Shown piece by piece: positions 12,086 through 23,644 of a stretch of DNA of 64,000 bases. A program made the position numbers and the translations under genes. The notes under the pieces are model-generated. The model had not been told where the DNA came from and searched no databases. It saw only the letters and a list, made by a program, of their open reading frames with translations. Origin of the DNA: Wurfbainia villosa (lineage: Eukaryota > Streptophyta > Magnoliopsida > Zingiberales > Zingiberaceae); NCBI GenBank assembly GCA_025175895.1, contig CM045992.1, forward strand, positions 120,554,377 through 120,618,376, given 5' to 3'. Within the stretch, counting starts at the first letter, position 1. Every line of letters begins with the position of its first letter.

Positions 12086-12341
12086 ATTTTTGCATGACTC
12101 ATGTGCGATGAAAGGAAATACACAATAACCACGTCCGATATCGCTCGCACTCGTCAACCAAAGATTGGATTCCAACTACGATCCAATCGGAATCTGACAA
12201 CAATCCGATCAGAATTCGATTGACACCGCAATCGAATTTTGATCATTTTCGATCGGAATCCGATCACAATCCGACCGACACTGAAATCCGATCGGATCAC
12301 AATCAAAATCCGATCTGCCGCCGATGAATCAAAACTATGCG
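12086..12341 (+). repeat. CCGATCGGA-rich repeat, unit B
   Basis: Direct duplicate of unit A, about 355 bp downstream: shared landmarks are CCATTTTTGCATGACTCATG, CGCTCGCACTCGTCAACC and CCGATCTGCCGCCGATGAAT. Divergence is moderate, so the duplication is not recent. Confidence 0.65.
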
Positions 12342-12733
12342 CGGACTGTGCAATCATTATGGATCGAACGGTGAAAAAAATAATTGTGCAAGAAATGACC
12401 CTCCGAATATCTAACTCGTATGTAAATATATGAAATTGAACACTAGTGTAGACATAAGGGAAGCAGTTTATGCAGTTACTGAAAATCTATCGATACATAT
12501 ACAATCAATTTTTTAAAAATTATCGGATTCTGCACTTAAAAACTCCTGAATGCGACGAACAGAGACTGCGAAGAAATAATTACATGATTCCGATGAACGA
12601 TGATGATGCGTTCGATGGAAGGGGAGAAAATGATCCAACAGCAACGGCGATGGCTGTGGGCAAGAAAAGGCATCTTCGGCTTGCTCCTAACATGCCGACA
12701 GTTGACGACTGGCTTGTATGTACAAAAGTTTCT

Positions 12734-15700
12734 TCAGTTCTTTTTACCATGTTCATTGCTGCCCATCCTGGAAGACGATGCAGGTTCGACTGGTAATACA
12801 GTGCCCGCACCACCTTCGATCTCACTTGCAACGGAGTCCTTGGGAGGTTCGTCGATCGGATTCTGGGATTCAATTTGCATTATCAGACCTCCCAGCTGCA
12901 GATACAATTGGCGATTAGTCAGTAAACAAAAAAAAATTGAGAAAACAATAATAATGATATGTGCACATTTTACTTTAGTATAAATTAAGCCAAAAGAGAG
13001 TCAATTGAAAGATAATAATAATTTTTATGTTATAATACCGACGGATTGCGACATCTTTTTATCATCATCGAACGACATTTCCTATTACTCTACCACCATT
13101 GGCCCCCTCCATTCGCCTCACAATCCAACTGGTGGTAACATGACTACCAACATTTGATAGTAATCTTTTTCTTGCCCTCTGCAACTTCCACATCAGAGCC
13201 TTATGGGATATAACAGGAGATACGAAGGACAGAAAATTGCATGATTAAAAATTCTGAAACACGACATATAATAGATTGCTAAGATAAATGCAGTTCAAAT
13301 GGCATTAAACTAGTCGGCAATCGTGAAGTAGGTCTGTAACACAAGCAAATCTGTCAAATTGGCTTTTTTGGTGAAGAGAGACAGATGACAAGTGTTATGT
13401 TAATACTTCTCTAGCAAAAATAAGGAGTGGATCTTTACACAAACTGTAGAAGCTTTTGTTTGATTGTTTCCCACCCAGGTGAATAAAAATAATGAGTAAT
13501 GAGAAACAGAATTCTTCAGTTAAAAAAATGCAAAAAATGTGGAATCTGGAATATCAAGCCAAAGAAAAATATAATTGAAGAACAAGATAGATCTACAATT
13601 CACATTATTTCAAAAAGAAAACAGATAACAATTTTACAAAATTGAATAAGAATCAAAGCATCACGTACTTGTTCTTCCAAAACTTGAATCTTCTCATCTT
13701 TCCATTTCACTGCAGCTTGCTCCCTGGCAATGACAGTGATGAATAAATCAGATGCCATAGATGAAGCAAAGTATTTAAGTTTTGAGCTAACTAACCCTTA
13801 AAAAAAAATACCAAACCAGTAATGACTATATGCCTGCTGCACTATTCTTTTAAGAAGAATTGAAAACATATCTTCCTAAATTGTAAATATAAGAGCTAAC
13901 CTATTCACGGCTGCCATGAGCATGAGAGCCATTAACTTACCCAGGCCTAAAATGTTCAAGCAAAGTCAATAGTCGCTCATCTAAAGTTAAAAATCTCCTC
14001 ATTTAAGGTTTGATGTTCTCTCAAAACCGAAAGTGCAATTCATGAGCCAAAATCATCCAAATGAGAAGCATGCAAGGCCCAGTAGTGGCTTTGCCATCAC
14101 ACATGCAACTTTTTCCAGACATGTGCCCCAACCCACTAGCCCAAATCATTTGCCCTTAAACAAAAGCTAACAATCACCCAATCGCCTAGGTTTATAATAC
14201 CCCGTGATTAGCCTACTACTTATCAGTCAGACTTTAGGAAGTTCAATCTAAGTCAAAATGTCAACGCACTTAGCTAGGGGTCCTCTAAATATTTAAGCGT
14301 GCTTACAGAAGCTTAACTCGTCAATATGAGACAAGGAATGAAGTTTCAACCTCTCATCTCTTTCTCTTTCTCTTTACCTCCTTTAACAGACACCAATTAA
14401 TGGCTTTCATATTGCTTTCAACATCCACACACTCTGTTATTGATCAAGAAGAAATAAGAAATAAATAACTACCCCATTAAGTACAAGATGATTAGTTTCA
14501 TGCTATAGAGCATGAAAAAGATATGTCTCAAGTAATGGAGTTTCAAGCTCTTGTGTTTTCCTCTACCTCCTTTAACATACACCAATTTATGACTTTCGTA
14601 TTGCTTTCAACATATAAAAACATTTTGCATTCAACATCAAGACACATAATTACCGATTAAGAAGAAATATGAAATAAATAACTCATCCACTGTCCAAGAT
14701 AATTAGATTCATGCTATAAAGCAAGAAAAAGATACACTGCTTCTCACCTCAAAAAAGTAATGTGTGTCAGTATGATTATGATGATGTGCATGTGTGTTAA
14801 TGACGATTAGAAACTATATGGCCTTCATGTAATGAAGAAATTCCCATGCAGGTTGTGTCTACTTCAGCTTGCACGAGTATTTTGAATATTTTAGAAAAAA
14901 TATATATATTATAAATCATTAGATGAGAATTATGTCAATGATCATACATCATTACCTTTCTTCCAGTTGTTGAACTTTTGCTTTCCACATATCTTCGTTT
15001 TTCAACAAGTTTTCATTAATCTACAAGCAACAGAAAACCAAGTTACCAAAATAATAAAACAAAGGAAGCACATTTTTCATCAGAAAAATTAAACACATTT
15101 TGATAGTCAATGGGGATTGTTTGGTTTATACAAATAGATGATTGTAAATAGCAATTAGAGGATATGGCCTATTTCCAGGCATTTGATTGCCTGCAAATGG
15201 CCTGCAAGCTACAAATCCATTTGAAGTTAGGCCTTGAAACAAGAGGCAAAGTACAACTGCAATGAAGATCCCATGTATCGGATTTGCAACCTATAAATAA
15301 AATCAATACATTGGCAACATGAAATACGCAAGTATAAAATAATACATACTGCAAGTAAATATATAATAAACTAAAATATTTTAGATGATATCGATGCATT
15401 TTTATAAATTTTAAATCATATAAAGAATGTAATAGATATCTATCTAAAGGAATTCTAAATAAATGGTATTAGCTAAGTGTCATTTTTATCACAAGTACTG
15501 AATTTGAAAATAAAGATTGAATTTTAATTTTGTTTTTATTTTATTGTAGCTAGTCTTTTAAAGATATGACATCAACACTATATCATTGTATAAAAAAAAA
15601 ACTACAACCCGGTGCACGAAGCTCTTGCCACGCGGGGTACCGGAGAAGGAATCCATTGTACGCAGTCTTACATTGCTTTTTTTGCAAGAGGCTGTTTCCA

Positions 15701-18700
15701 GGATTTGAACCCGTGACCTCTTGGTCACAAGGCAACAACCTTACCGTTGTGCCAAGGCTCCCTTCTAATAACACACAAGGTGTAAGCTGCAGTGAAGAGG
15801 CTAATTAGCAAACAACGCATGGATGGCGCGAAGATAGTTAGGAGCTCGGTCAATAAGAGGACAACATGCTCACTTAACATTTGAGAAGGAAAAGACAGAG
15901 AACATTCTTTGAGGTCTATAACAAGGACCTACATGCTGCAGCAATGAAAGGAACATTTCATTATCCAACCATGCTTATTCTTTCAACTTGCTTCGTCACT
16001 GGCTTTGCTCATTTTGTAGGTTACCTACAGGTAAGCAAGGATCGGTGCAAGTCCAATTCTAGAGCAATAGGCGGCTGGGAAGGAGCACTTTGACCAAGCT
16101 AAGACAGATCATTGAGAGAGTAGCAAGTCAGCTTAAACCAACGCACCTAGCTTGAAATGCTCAGGCACTCATTGAAAGCACTCATGACTGGTGAGCTGGT
16201 TGAAGGCATAATTAATCTTCCGCTATAAAGGCTTGTGTCTGGAGAACTATTACAAATAGGCTCCTATTAAATGAATGTAATTTGGTCATAACAAAAAATA
16301 AATAAATACAGCATCATATTATCATTAAGCTATGTTTGTCTCAACTATTTGATGTCAGCTATCTGCTCTATTACTCTGTTCTCTGTCAAATAAAATATAA
16401 TACAGATATCAAAAAGGAACTTTTTCTTATTATTTTATGAAGACATAATAAAAAAGTAATAATAATAATATACTTATGTTACTATAACTATCTGTGGTCC
16501 AATTTCATAGATCTTATCACTACATTGGGCTCATGCAAGATTGTTACTAGTAAAGATTAGTATAATTTTGATAATTGAAAATTACATTTTACTTCCAAAT
16601 TGGTTACTAAGCATGACAAACTTGCATTTGTACTCATTTAAAGAACTACTTTTACGGATAGCAATTGCATTTATAGCCAACCAAATTGTACATCTGAGAA
16701 AAAATGTGAAAGGCCAAACCAAATACAGAAGAGACACGAAATATATAAACCTAATGATAGGGTAACTCACATCCTCCATAAACTTCATCTCTTCGATGCA
16801 CTTATCAAGCTTCATTTGGAACTTCTGAAGTTTTAGACTAACAGTCTTTTTAATAGCTTCAGAAATTTTCTTCTCAGTCTCCTCCTTAATCTCCAGCACC
16901 AGTGATTCATAGTACTATAGTGCCATAAGAAAACAATTAAAGCTAACATCATTTTACAGTTTGTAAATGCTTCATTAAACTAACAATAAAAGGTTAGTCA
17001 CACTAGTAGATTATTAGATTATAAATAGCATACGAAGTGCAACATGAACATACTTTTCTTTGGTTATCAAGTTGAGATGTGAGAAGATCATTGTATTCTC
17101 CAACTATCTGTTATGGGTGAAAAAAAAAAGATTGAGAAGATTTCAGAAAGCATAACAAGGGACTGAGATATAGCAGTTCTTAATTGTACAAGTTGAATTT
17201 AGGTTTTCGACAGGTTACAGTTTCGAATTTACTGTTCAGAAGAGCCTCATCAAAACCAAGGTCCTCGCTACATTCACAGCTACCACGTTTACCATCAGCA
17301 TGAGCACAATGGAAATTCAACTCAACTAACTTTCCATCAGTTTTTGATTGGATTAAACGGTGTACATAGTTATCCCCGACATAATCCCACACGCGCTGAG
17401 TCTCCAACTCAAGTGAATAACAGTGTTGTGTTTCTTTCCAGTGTCTAATAGCATGGCCTTCTTTGTATCTGTCATATTCATGAAATAAAATAAGAAAGAA
17501 AAACAAAAATTAAAACAGAGAGATATTCCACACACAGGGAAGAACATGCTACCTTCCACACCCAATGAAACCACAAATAACACATATCCAAACATTCTCA
17601 GAAGTTCCACAGACAGAGCAGGTTGATGTTTCAGGTTGTTGTTGGCAATATCTGCAAACCTATTTGTAACATCTGTAAGCCATAGTAATTGACAATTCTT
17701 CACAGCAATTACAACAGTGCAAATATAATATATTTATGAATAGTTATTGAGAACATTATGTGAACTAGATTTTTTCAGAACTAAAGTACATCAAGGATGC
17801 TACCTTAGTGTACAAAAAATATGTCATAGTATAATAACACAAATATGAATGCTATCAACAACAATTGATTAACTCTTAGCATTGGATGCATTGTTTTGCA
17901 GAAAGGAAGAATAGCATTGGATAAATGGAACAATAATTCAAATATGAATGTTATAAACAATGATTTGGCTGATTGTTAGCCTACGATGCATTGCTTTGCA
18001 GAAAGCTAAGTTAGCATTGGACAAACCAAATCTACTTGTGAAACCAAAAACTATCTATATCTACCTATTATGGTATCATAAAAACCCTAAATTGCGTTTA
18101 AAGTGGAAAGAGTAATTCTCAATTGACTACCAAATTGGAACTGTTTCACATCATAATGCCAAAAACTATTTGGTGCAGCTAAAATACTAATAATGCCACA
18201 AGAACGTCCACACGCTTTCCCCTGTTGCTTCATGAATACATTTTCCAACGAAAATATGTTGGACATTTAGTTTTAGCTTTGTCTCATAATTTTACCATTC
18301 ATTATACAAAAACATTGAGGATTTTTTCACCATCCAAACAAATTGAGAAAGGAAAGAAAATTTTCAGCTCAAATCTTCAGATCTGATCACAATCACAATA
18401 CTCACATTTCCACTGTTTTCATATCCACAGTTAAATGTCATTAAATATTGCGAAAGCAGTTTGATCACATACATCAACTTGTACATCATGAAGGTAAAAA
18501 TTTGAGCCTGTAAGACTTTGCATACCTTTTCTATTCTTACTAGTGCCAAAATTTTACAGATTGATCATGTCTGCTAGGTAAAAGTTCATATTATATACTG
18601 CAAAAAGACCGTGGAGAAATAATTTATTATAGTGCATCTGATGCCATTTAATTACCTCACCTTGACAAAACCTTAAAATTATACCTATGAAAACATGGAA

Positions 18701-20952
18701 GTTCTACCTTAATACCACAAATTAATACGTAAAATCCTGTGCATAACCCTCTGACATAGCACAGAAGCAGCATTTTGCAAATACAGTAAACATAGTTCAA
18801 AATTCCCTTCTAAGTAAACATTTCAATGTGACTTCTGTTGCTTGATTGATATTTAATAGTCACAGGGGAGCTCCAATAGAGCAAGGCAGAACCTTCATCA
18901 TTTTTTTTTTAAATTGTCAAAATCTCACTTCTAATAAGATGATCAGTAATTGTAGAAATATAATTTCCATAAGAACTTAAATCATCCTGTAAAATGAATC
19001 AGTCACAGGAAATGCTAACAGGTTATCCAATAAACAAAATATACTTAGTCTAGTCAATCAACACACAACATAACTAATTATAGCTTATTTGATAGAAAAA
19101 GGATGGGTAGAGAAGTTTCAAATAAACATCTATATAAAGAAACCACAGCTCTTACCGGACAAGATGAATCTGTCCATTTAGATATGCATGAACAGTGAAA
19201 AGAATGATTGCAAATTGTTGTGAGAATACCACTAGTGTCTTGATCTAGTCTCTCTGTAAATATAGCAAAAAAAAAAACGTAAAGACTCATATCTCAACAT
19301 AATGCAAGTAATGAAAATAATTTGGGCTGAACAGTGAAGAGAACCAAAACAAGCAAGCTAAACTAATAATTAACTAGAGAACAATACATTCAATGTTGAG
19401 CAAAGATCTTTATATAATTTACACAATCATTCATGAACTCAGGATCATATTTCTTTGACTAATTATAAATGCTCAAATTCTCTAAAAAGGTGTTAAAAGG
19501 TGGTGGATAGTTATAACCACATTTATGTTACTTCTCAACATTCAAAGTCTAGATAAGATAGATATGAGAATTTTTACGAAATCAGCTCTGACAGTAAATA
19601 CCCTTGCTAGATTCTTTTAGAGAGATTTCAGCCTAAAAATTGATGAATTGTCCCATACAAGTAAGGGTTGTAATTCCAATATTACTGAGAGTGAAAATTT
19701 AATCATAAATTATAAGTTAAATTAAATTTCTATCCTTCAGATAATTAATGAGCTCAACGTGCTTAGATGAACAAGGATCACTATATGGGGAAAAAACAAT
19801 ATGGCATGTGGACATTATTTTGATGAAAATTATCCAAGAATATGCACAGTTCGACAGTTCATTTTTTGGTAGAATTGAACTGCTAAAAGAGAGTTTTAGC
19901 CAAGTTGCATCACATGCTTTCAATGGCTAAATTTTCCTGTGTACTTTATCAATACGAGAATCATATATTCCAAGTGTTGGAAAAACCTACCAAGACAAAC
20001 TGGACAAGAAGGCTCTTCAGCAGAGCTTGTCGCTAAGCTTTGTGTATGTTCAATTGATCCAGTGTACTGCACATCGATAGTGTAACGGACACTACACTGA
20101 TCACCCTGTATCACAAAAGAAGATCCAAGAATACCCAGACAGTGTGAGGCACAATTTCCCAATTATTTGATGTTGTTATATATGAAAGAACTCCGCTTCA
20201 CACCTCCAGGGACGAAAACAGCCTCCCATTAAAGTGTTGGTAGAATCCATCAGCAGAAATTTGATTATCAAACTTGATGATCACACTGTATTGATCGTCC
20301 ACACCATCAGTTCTAAGAAGGATGCATAAGCACCAGTGAGAGCCTTATCGACAAGCAAATATATCCATTACTAACAAATATTCTAAAAATGGCCAAAGTA
20401 GCACCTAACGATTCGCATCTCGACCATGTGCATGATGAAGGCACCACAGAACCGGCAGAAATCGGCATAAGTCATATGGTTAGGCACCGCAATGACACAA
20501 ACGAGAGGCTTCCTTCCAATCTGGTAAAAATAACACATTTTAATAAACCCTAATAGTATTCCGCATTTAAACACGCCAAGATCACATATAGTGTAAAGTT
20601 CGCCATCAAATGAAGCGATTCGCACAGGGAGATTGTCGGAGGAGGAGGGGGCTTCATCCGGGTAGAGGTGCATGATTCCTCGAGTCTCCTCGATCCTAGG
20701 GTTTCCGGAGGAGAAGGGAACGGCCCGGGTGAGGCCCCAACCAGAGGGCTCCCCGGGCTTGTCGTGTGAATCCTCAGGAGGGAGAGGAGCAGGCATCAGC
20801 ATGCTGACTTCCTCTTGCGAGGCGGCGGCGGCGGCACCTGCGGTGATGCCGCCACTGGTGGTCGCAGCTGCCATGGGGCGCGGGTGGAAGGAACGAACGC
20901 GGCCGACGATTTGGGTCGTTGTTGGTCGCATCGCAATTTGGGTTCGAAACAA
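12734..20952 (-). CDS. BRIZ: BRAP2/RING/ZnF-UBP domain E3 ubiquitin ligase, BRIZ-like
   Basis: Twelve frame-consistent exons encode about 533 residues: 20626-20952, 20405-20520, 20204-20312, 19991-20105, 19156-19253, 17553-17659, 17219-17468, 17054-17107, 16771-16914, 14956-15020, 13669-13723, 12734-12895. The order is that of plant BRIZ1/BRIZ2 and animal BRAP2/IMP: an RNA-recognition-like BRAP2 domain (VCVIAVPNHMTYADFCRFCG), a RING finger (CPVCLERLDQDTSG..CNHSFHCSC..CPVC), a ZnF-UBP (CSVCGTSENVWICVICGFIG, then GHAIRHWKETQHCYSLELET), a coiled coil, and a tail ending EIEGGAGTVLPV. In Arabidopsis BRIZ1 and BRIZ2 act together as an E3 complex needed for germination; that role is family knowledge. 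The most upstream ATG is used; other in-frame ATGs follow at codons 8 and 27. Intron 1 (20521-20625) is 105 nt with no in-frame stop. Intron 9 carries an Au SINE. Confidence 0.92.
14336..14735. repeat. Intronic tandem duplication, about 200-bp unit
   Basis: Within the intron 13724-14955 of the BRIZ-like gene. Unit 1 (about 14336-14531) and unit 2 (about 14532-14735) share, in order, ATGRAGTTTCAA, CTACCTCCTTTAACA-like, CACCAATT, ATTGCTTTCAACAT, AAGAAGAAAT, GAAATAAATAACT and TTCATGCTATA. Confidence 0.7.
15590..15767 (-). mobile_element. Au-type SINE in intron 9 of the BRIZ-like gene
   Basis: On the minus strand: head GGGAGCCTTGGCACAACGG, B-box GGGTTCAAATCC, body GCAAAAAAAGCAATGTAAGA, end CACCGGGTTGT plus a T-rich tail (the A-run at 15592-15602 on the plus strand). 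This is a well preserved match to the Au SINE family known from grasses and many other angiosperms. The target-site duplication is not clear. Confidence 0.85.
17840..18030. repeat. Intronic tandem duplication, about 95-bp unit
   Basis: In the intron 17660-19155 of the BRIZ-like gene. Units at about 17840-17938 and 17939-18030 both run CAAATATGAATG.TAT.AACAA through GATGCATTG.TTTGCAGAAAG to TTAGCATTGGA-like sequence. Confidence 0.7.
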
Positions 20953-22150
20953 CCTTATTTATTGACTCGAGCTTAATTTTTGGCCCATTGGCCTAATTAT
21001 GCGGGCTTAAATAAAATTATTTGATGTTTGTTTTTTTTTAAATCATTTATTAAAATGTAAATTTTAAAAATAATAATAATAAATTTAATTTTTTTTAACG
21101 AGGGAATGATGTAATAAATATTTTTTTATCGAATATATGTAATAAATAAAGATTTCATCACAAAATGCTATTTTTTTCAGGTAAAATGTTTATGAAAAAT
21201 AATAATAGATGAAATCCATGTGAGCCAAAGTGTATTGATATTTATTGATAAAATTAATTATAGTCGAGAATAATAAATTATTCTATTTTTAAATTTATAA
21301 TCGAACAATCTGCTAATAAAGAAAGACCAAAAAACAAAAGAACCCCCTCATCATTCTCATAATGTTGTCTTCACCATTTTCATTTTTTTTTATTTTTTTT
21401 AGTGGAGCGATGGTGAAAGGCCTGCAACAATTATTATCATCGATAATTTCAATTTTTTATTCCTTTTTCTCTCTCGTCTGCTCCACTCTTTTCTTTTTCC
21501 TGATCTCTGAAAATAATCGATTCTATTTCAAAGATCTATAAAATTTCTTATAAATCACTGAATCGAATAAAATTAGAGTCCAAATGGCCTTCACTGACTA
21601 CCAAGGATAAATCATAGAAGTAGTCACAATTTTGTTACGATTTGACTCGAACTTTACAATCGCTCTATTCCCGAACGACGATTCAATATCAAAGTCATAC
21701 TCTATCCACCGGATAAACTCCTGGCTCTCAGGGGTCACCTGAATAAATTTTTTTTAAATTTGTCGTCGAACGATATCACAGTAAATGATCGAACTATATT
21801 CTCATGTGAAATGTCTCTCCGCTTTTGACACTGCATCATGCCCCTGGAGGATCCAATCCTAATTCTTGTTTATTGATACGTTAAGATTATGTGACCAAAT
21901 TAAAGTCAACAATCATGATAAAATCAGAGTTCAAACTAACTACAACTCATAGGTTGAGATCAAATCCGACTTGACCACATCATGAGCTCATTCGAAGCGA
22001 TTCGAGCTCACTCGAATAAATCTGAACTCATTCCAATCTATCTGAATCATACTCCAAGAAATTCAATAGGTACATCAACCGATAGAGTTGTGGTCCTCTC
22101 ATTTTCTCGACGTCTTCTCCACGTATTTGTAATCTCCGCAAATCCTCTAG
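20953..22150. other. Intergenic, no gene seen
   Basis: AT-rich sequence upstream of the BRIZ-like gene. The first part would contain its promoter. I see no coding region, RNA gene or clear repeat boundary. Confidence 0.45.
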
Positions 22151-22159
22151 GACATATTC

Positions 22160-22760
22160 TCACATGATCCATTCTACAATCTCCATGTCCATACAATCTC
22201 TCTTTAAATATATATATAAGGAAGAAAAAGATGTTCGCTCTCTAGCTAAAATTCTATTTTCTTTTACTCTCCTCTTACTTTATGACTTGAATATCAGTGG
22301 AGTTTCGCCAATATCACCCTCAAACCTTTTTTTAATTCATTTTCGAGTCCTCATAGATTAGTGGTCCTCAGACAATCACTTCACAGGAGATCGATTGTTA
22401 CAACTTATATGATCTTTGCTCATTGGATCGAACTCAAGTGACAATTTATAAAGAGATTGGCTCACTAAAAGATCGACCTGACTATTATCTCGTCAACCAA
22501 GAGATCTCAAACTACTACTGGCAACGATTCGATCCTTCTAGAGCTAAACTAACAAGTAAGTTTTTTAATGGTCTCGATCATTTCAAAGTCGAGCTAATCT
22601 CCTTGAAGCTTACTGAACATTCTCGAAAGGATTGGACTTTCCAAGGATTAAAGATGACTTAATGGACTATTTCATTCCTTGATCTCCAATCGGATTATTT
22701 TTGACGTCGCCCGTAGAAAATTCAAACAAATATATGAAGATAGAAAGACATTTAGAGAAT
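22160..22760 (+). mobile_element. Ty3/gypsy-type LTR remnant (R-U5 and primer-site region)
   Basis: A TATA-like ATATATATATAAGG near 22209-22222 is followed by a pyrimidine-rich leader, then TTATGACTTGAATATCAGTG with GTTTCGCCAATATCACCCTC. This is a mutated form of the TGACTTGAGCATCGGAG...CGCC segment common in U5 of plant Ty3/gypsy elements. Downstream (22680-22760) TTGACGTCGCCCGTAGAAAA resembles the start of the internal leader. No intact coding frame follows. Assignment is by pattern memory only. Confidence 0.4.
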
Positions 22761-23644
22761 CATGATTTCATGGATAAAAAACAAGACACTTTATGCTAAA
22801 TACGGAGATAATGATAAAAGAAGATCTGAATCAGATCACGACGACTATTGTTGAAGAAATTTTGAGGAAGCATATATCTTCGAGTGAAAATAACTTCAAT
22901 CTCGACTAAGATACCTCCCGTTCCAATCGAAATTTTGGGTACACGCCAACTCCCTAAGAAGAACCGTCTCGAAAATCTAAATCCCAAAAATTCTCAGAGT
23001 GCAAGGACAAGGGACAAGTCTTTTATGATTTTTCTGAGTAGTCACTTGAACACCTTCTTTACTTCAGTAAAAGATTGAAATTTATCAATCTAGTGATCTT
23101 AATCGATTTATTTCACGATCATTGTGAGAAAAATAAATTATAAAATTTTTTTATGAATCTTAACGTATGATCAAAATATACTAGAGTCATTTAAATCCGA
23201 AAAAAAACCTTAAATCGTCACTTGAATCAATCTCTGTGTTATTCGAAGAATATACCGAATAATTTATCATCCCCAGGTCACCATTCAGTGTTCCCGATTT
23301 TCGAAATGCCTCTGTGGATGGAGATGACACGAGAGGAAGAAACAGCACAAAACAGAGAAGTTGTGGCAGAAGATCAGAGATGAAAAAAACGAGTTGTCTC
23401 TCCTTTTCAGAAAACTCCATCCAGTGAACAATGCCGAGATCCAACAAGATCTCAGGATAACCTTATTATTATTATTATTATTATTGCACTCCGCCCAGCT
23501 CCATCGAGCATCTCCACCTTTACCTTTAGGCTCATCATCAGCATCATATCGTTCTTGGCAGATTCTCTGGCCTCAACACTGATTAGCAAGGCTATAAAGA
23601 AGAGAACAGGGGTGAGCTCTTCGTGTCACAGACTGCTCGGGCAA

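Larger units (their letters stand above)
11095..12733. other. Kinase upstream region and repeat-rich intergenic sequence
   Basis: Contains the 5' leader and promoter of the minus-strand Raf-like kinase (a TATA-like CTAATAAAAGC on the minus strand near 11200), two (AT)n tracts (about 11622-11651 and 12062-12081), a repeat present twice (listed separately), and the 3' UTR of the BRIZ-like gene. No coding region is supported. Confidence 0.5.
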
